Assembly: GCA_900770585.1 (NCBI GenBank) | Contig: CAAGKW010000257.1 | Location: forward strand, 1 to 7,649 | Source: an uncultured Alistipes sp. | GTDB lineage: Bacteria > Bacteroidota > Bacteroidia > Bacteroidales > Rikenellaceae | Direction: 5' to 3' | DNA length: 7,649 nucleotides | Notes under the pieces: generated by a model | Databases searched by the model: none | Told to the model about the DNA's origin: nothing | The model's input: only the letters and a program-made list of their open reading frames with translations | Part shown: piece after piece, positions 5,187 through 7,649 of the stretch | Numbering within the stretch: position 1 is the stretch's first letter | Layout of the letters: each line of letters starts with the position of its first letter | Position numbers and translations under genes: made by a program

Positions 5187-7649
5187 ATGAAAATTTACGA
5201 ATCAGCCGTTAGAAAGCCGGTATCGACCTGCCTGCTTTTCTTGGGTGTGATCATCTTCGGACTCTTCTCGTTGAAGAATCTGGCTATCGACCAGTATCCG
5301 GAGATGGACCCTCCTTATATCACGGTCGCTACGGTCTATGCGGGTGCTAATGCAGCCGACATCGAGACCAACATCACCCGAGTTTTGGAGGATCAGCTCA
5401 ACTCGGTTGAGAATCTGAAAACTCTGACTTCGACCTCGAAGGACAACGTGTCGATGATTACGTTGGAGATGGAGTGGGGTTCGGACCTGAACGAGGCGAT
5501 GAACGACGTGCGCGACATTGTGAGCCGTACGCAGACTTTGTTGCCCGATGAGGTCGACTATCCTACGATCTTCAAGTTCAGTACTTCGATGATGCCCGTA
5601 ATGCTGTTGTCGGTTACGGCTGACGAGAGCTACTATGCGCTGGATAAGATCTTGGACGACCGTCTGGTGAATGTGTTGAACCGTGTAAATGGTATCGGTT
5701 CGGTAACTGTTGTAGGTCAGCCTGTTCGTGAGATTCAGGTCAATGTCGATCCCGAGAAGATCGAGGCATTTGGTCTGACGATCGAGTCGATTGGCGGTAT
5801 CATTGCGTCGGAGAATATCAACGTACCCGCAGGTACGATGGATTTGGCAAGCGGTACCTATAACGTTAAGGCCGATGGCGAGTTCACCGATAGCGAGCAG
5901 TTGAAGCACTTGGTTGTATCGAATCGCGGAGGCCGCATTGTCAAGCTGTCGGACGTAGCCGAGGTTAAGGATACGATCCAGAAGATCACGATGGATACCC
6001 GTGCCAATGGTCGTCGTTCGGCGATGATTATGATTCAGAAGCAGTCGGGTGCCAATACCGTGGAGATCGTTGAGGAGATTCAGGAGCGCCTTCCCGCAAT
6101 TGAGAAGTCGTTGCCTAACGATATCAAGATTGTCGAGATTACGAACGGTGCAACCGAGATCCAGAAGAGTATCAACTCGTTGGTTGAGACCGTCTTGCTG
6201 GCGTTCGTATTCGTCATCATCGTGGTAATGGTCTTCTTGGGTCGCTGGCGTGCGACGTTCATCATCTGTATGACCATTCCTATCTCGTTGGTAACAGCAT
6301 TTATCTATCTGTTTGCGACGGGCTCGACACTGAACCTTATCTCGCTGTCGTCGCTGTCGATCGCGATTGGTATGGTTGTGGACGACGCGATTGTGGTGTT
6401 GGAGAACATTACGACACACATCGAGCGCGGTTCGAGCCCCAAAGAGGCGGCAATCTATGCTACCAATGAGGTGTGGCTGTCGGTAATCGCAACCACGCTG
6501 GTAGTCGTAGCGGTATTTATGCCTCTGACAATGATGACCGGTATGGCAGGTATCCTGTTCAAGGAGTTGGGTTGGATCGTTTCGATTGTGGTATGTATGT
6601 CGACCACTGCGGCAGTTACGCTGACCCCGATGTTGTCGGCCTATATCCTCTCGTCGGAGGGCGGTAAGCACGACTATAAGGGTCTTGGTATCGTTTATAA
6701 GCCTATCGATAAGTTCCTTGATTGGCTGGACGACGCATACGCACGTATGCTGACTTGGACCGTTCGTCACCGTTGGGCTACGGTCATCATCGCAATGGCA
6801 ACCTTCGTAGCGTCGCTTGGTCTGTTGAAGTACGTTCCGTTCGACTTCTTCCCCCAGTCGGATAATGCACAGATCACGGCAACGATCGAGACCGAGCAGA
6901 ATCTCTCGATGGAGTACACCCGTGAGATCGCTCGTCGCATCGACGATATTATCGCCGAGAAGTTCCCCGAGGTAGAGCTTGTATCGGCTCGTACGGGTCA
7001 GAGTTCGTCGAACAACGCTATGGCAGCAATGCAGAAGTCGGGCTCGAATATGATCAGCTACAACCTGCGCCTGCCCCGTTCGACCGAGCGTGAGCGCACG
7101 ATCTTCGAGATCGCCGATTTGTGGCGTCAGGAGCTGGCTAAAATCCCCGAGATTACCCAGTTTACCGTTACCCCCGGTGGCGGTGGCGGCGGCATGGGCG
7201 GCGGTAGCAACGTCGAGATTAAGGTCTTCGGTTACGACTTGGATAACTCGAACCGTGTTGCTATCGATCTGCGCGACAAGATTTCGAAACTTCCGGGCGT
7301 GCGTGATGCCGATCTGTCGCGTGACGACCTGCGTCCCGAGTATAACGTTACGTTTGATCGCGAGAAGCTGGCTCTGCACGGTCTGAACAATGCTTCGGTA
7401 TCGCAGGCAGTTCGTAACCGTATCGACGGTATGAAGGCGTCGAAGTACCGCGAGGATGGCGATGAGTACGATATCGTAGTTCGTTATGCTGAGGAGCACC
7501 GTACCTCGTTGCAGGACGTTGAGAATATCAACCTTATGACGGCTACGGGTCGCACGATCAAGTTGAAGGAGGTTGCGACGGTGGTTGAGGAGTTTGCAGC
7601 TCCCGATATCCAGCGCGAGAACCGTCAGCGTCTGGTTAAGGTTACAGCG
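5187..7649 (+). CDS. RND multidrug efflux pump, inner-membrane transporter of AcrB type (3' end outside window)
   Basis: Proton-driven drug exporter of the hydrophobe/amphiphile (HAE1) class; 821 of an expected 1,020-1,060 residues are visible, with no stop. The frame starts at ATG 5187 (MKIYESAVRKPVSTCLLF), the classic RND N-terminus with TM1 at about 10-30. A large periplasmic loop follows (GANAADIETNITRVLEDQLN, then the PN1/PN2/PC domains). TM2 is about 332-352 and is followed by TM3. TM4 contains IGMVVDDAIVVLENI with Asp399-Asp400, matching the proton-relay pair D407/D408 of AcrB, whereas heavy-metal pumps have a different TM4 pattern. TM5, TM6 and TM7 (ending YVPFDFFPQSDN) follow, then the second periplasmic loop, which carries the Gly run GGGGGGMGGG (664-673). 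The TM10 lysine and the last five membrane helices lie beyond the window. Substrates cannot be inferred. No frameshift is seen. Confidence 0.96.
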   Translation, partial: MKIYESAVRKPVSTCLLFLGVIIFGLFSLKNLAIDQYPEMDPPYITVATVYAGANAADIETNITRVLEDQLNSVENLKTLTSTSKDNVSMITLEMEWGSDLNEAMNDVRDIVSRTQTLLPDEVDYPTIFKFSTSMMPVMLLSVTADESYYALDKILDDRLVNVLNRVNGIGSVTVVGQPVREIQVNVDPEKIEAFGLTIESIGGIIASENINVPAGTMDLASGTYNVKADGEFTDSEQLKHLVVSNRGGRIVKLSDVAEVKDTIQKITMDTRANGRRSAMIMIQKQSGANTVEIVEEIQERLPAIEKSLPNDIKIVEITNGATEIQKSINSLVETVLLAFVFVIIVVMVFLGRWRATFIICMTIPISLVTAFIYLFATGSTLNLISLSSLSIAIGMVVDDAIVVLENITTHIERGSSPKEAAIYATNEVWLSVIATTLVVVAVFMPLTMMTGMAGILFKELGWIVSIVVCMSTTAAVTLTPMLSAYILSSEGGKHDYKGLGIVYKPIDKFLDWLDDAYARMLTWTVRHRWATVIIAMATFVASLGLLKYVPFDFFPQSDNAQITATIETEQNLSMEYTREIARRIDDIIAEKFPEVELVSARTGQSSSNNAMAAMQKSGSNMISYNLRLPRSTERERTIFEIADLWRQELAKIPEITQFTVTPGGGGGGMGGGSNVEIKVFGYDLDNSNRVAIDLRDKISKLPGVRDADLSRDDLRPEYNVTFDREKLALHGLNNASVSQAVRNRIDGMKASKYREDGDEYDIVVRYAEEHRTSLQDVENINLMTATGRTIKLKEVATVVEEFAAPDIQRENRQRLVKVTA
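7649..7649. other. Window edge cuts the RND pump gene
   Basis: The coding frame is still open at the last base, after GTTACAGCG (V-T-A). About 200-240 further residues are expected, so the end of the operon and its terminator are not visible. Confidence 0.9.

Larger units (their letters stand above)
2060..7649 (+). other. Putative operon: tetR - outer-membrane factor - adaptor - RND pump
   Basis: Four same-strand genes with gaps of 27, 25 and 18 bases and no hairpin-plus-T terminator between them follow one promoter. Together they encode a complete tripartite RND efflux system plus a local regulator. The channel-adaptor-pump order resembles, as I recall, the xepCAB set of Porphyromonas gingivalis; the systems of Bacteroides are often described with another order. 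The operon continues past the window, so further genes cannot be excluded. Confidence 0.85.

Noticed and set aside
5202..7499. A 765-codon open frame on the minus strand across the RND gene.
   Set aside because: Its codons are in exact register with the sense codons, so antisense stops need TTA, CTA or TCA in the sense frame. The gene uses TTG/CTG for Leu and TCG for Ser and has almost none of these; the frame ends at the single TCA of sense codon 6. The product is rich in Arg, His and Asn with no domain, so it is a codon-bias artefact.

Overview
The window comes from a member of the Bacteroidota, most likely order Bacteroidales. Four things point there. The primary sigma factor is short and lacks region 1.1. 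The one clear promoter matches the Bacteroidetes -33 TTTG / -7 TAnnTTTG consensus rather than an E. coli -35/-10. Ribosome-binding sites are mostly A-rich and weak. The protein families are close to those of Bacteroides, Alistipes and Porphyromonas. Heavy use of TCG for serine and TTG/CTG for leucine, with moderate GC, would fit an Alistipes/Rikenellaceae-type genome; that finer placement is a guess from codon use.

Layout: all genes are on the + strand, in three transcription units. (1) Positions 1-810 hold the C-terminal part of a periplasmic HtrA/DegP-type serine protease (catalytic serine and two PDZ domains; the start lies outside the window), followed by a good intrinsic terminator at 833-878. 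(2) Positions 957-1817 hold rpoD, the primary sigma factor, followed by a very good intrinsic terminator at 1845-1876. (3) From about 2016 to beyond the right edge is a tripartite multidrug-efflux operon: a promoter with an overlapping perfect inverted repeat, a TetR-family regulator (2060-2692), a TolC-type outer-membrane factor (2720-4117), a lipoprotein periplasmic adaptor (4143-5168), and an AcrB-like RND pump (5187 onward, cut by the window end after 821 residues).

How the genes work together: the efflux genes are separated by only 18-27 bases and no terminator is seen between them, so they are probably co-transcribed with the regulator as first gene. The RND pump would take up drugs or other amphiphiles from the periplasm or inner membrane using the proton gradient, the adaptor would link it to the outer-membrane channel, and the TetR protein would repress the whole operon, itself included, by binding the inverted repeat over the promoter. 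The inducing ligand and the substrates cannot be told from sequence.

I see no mobile element, CRISPR array, RNA gene or recognisably new biological system here. The points most worth a second look are the operator-like inverted repeat and related half-sites, the lack of a recognisable promoter for rpoD, and the glycine-rich insertions in the channel and pump.
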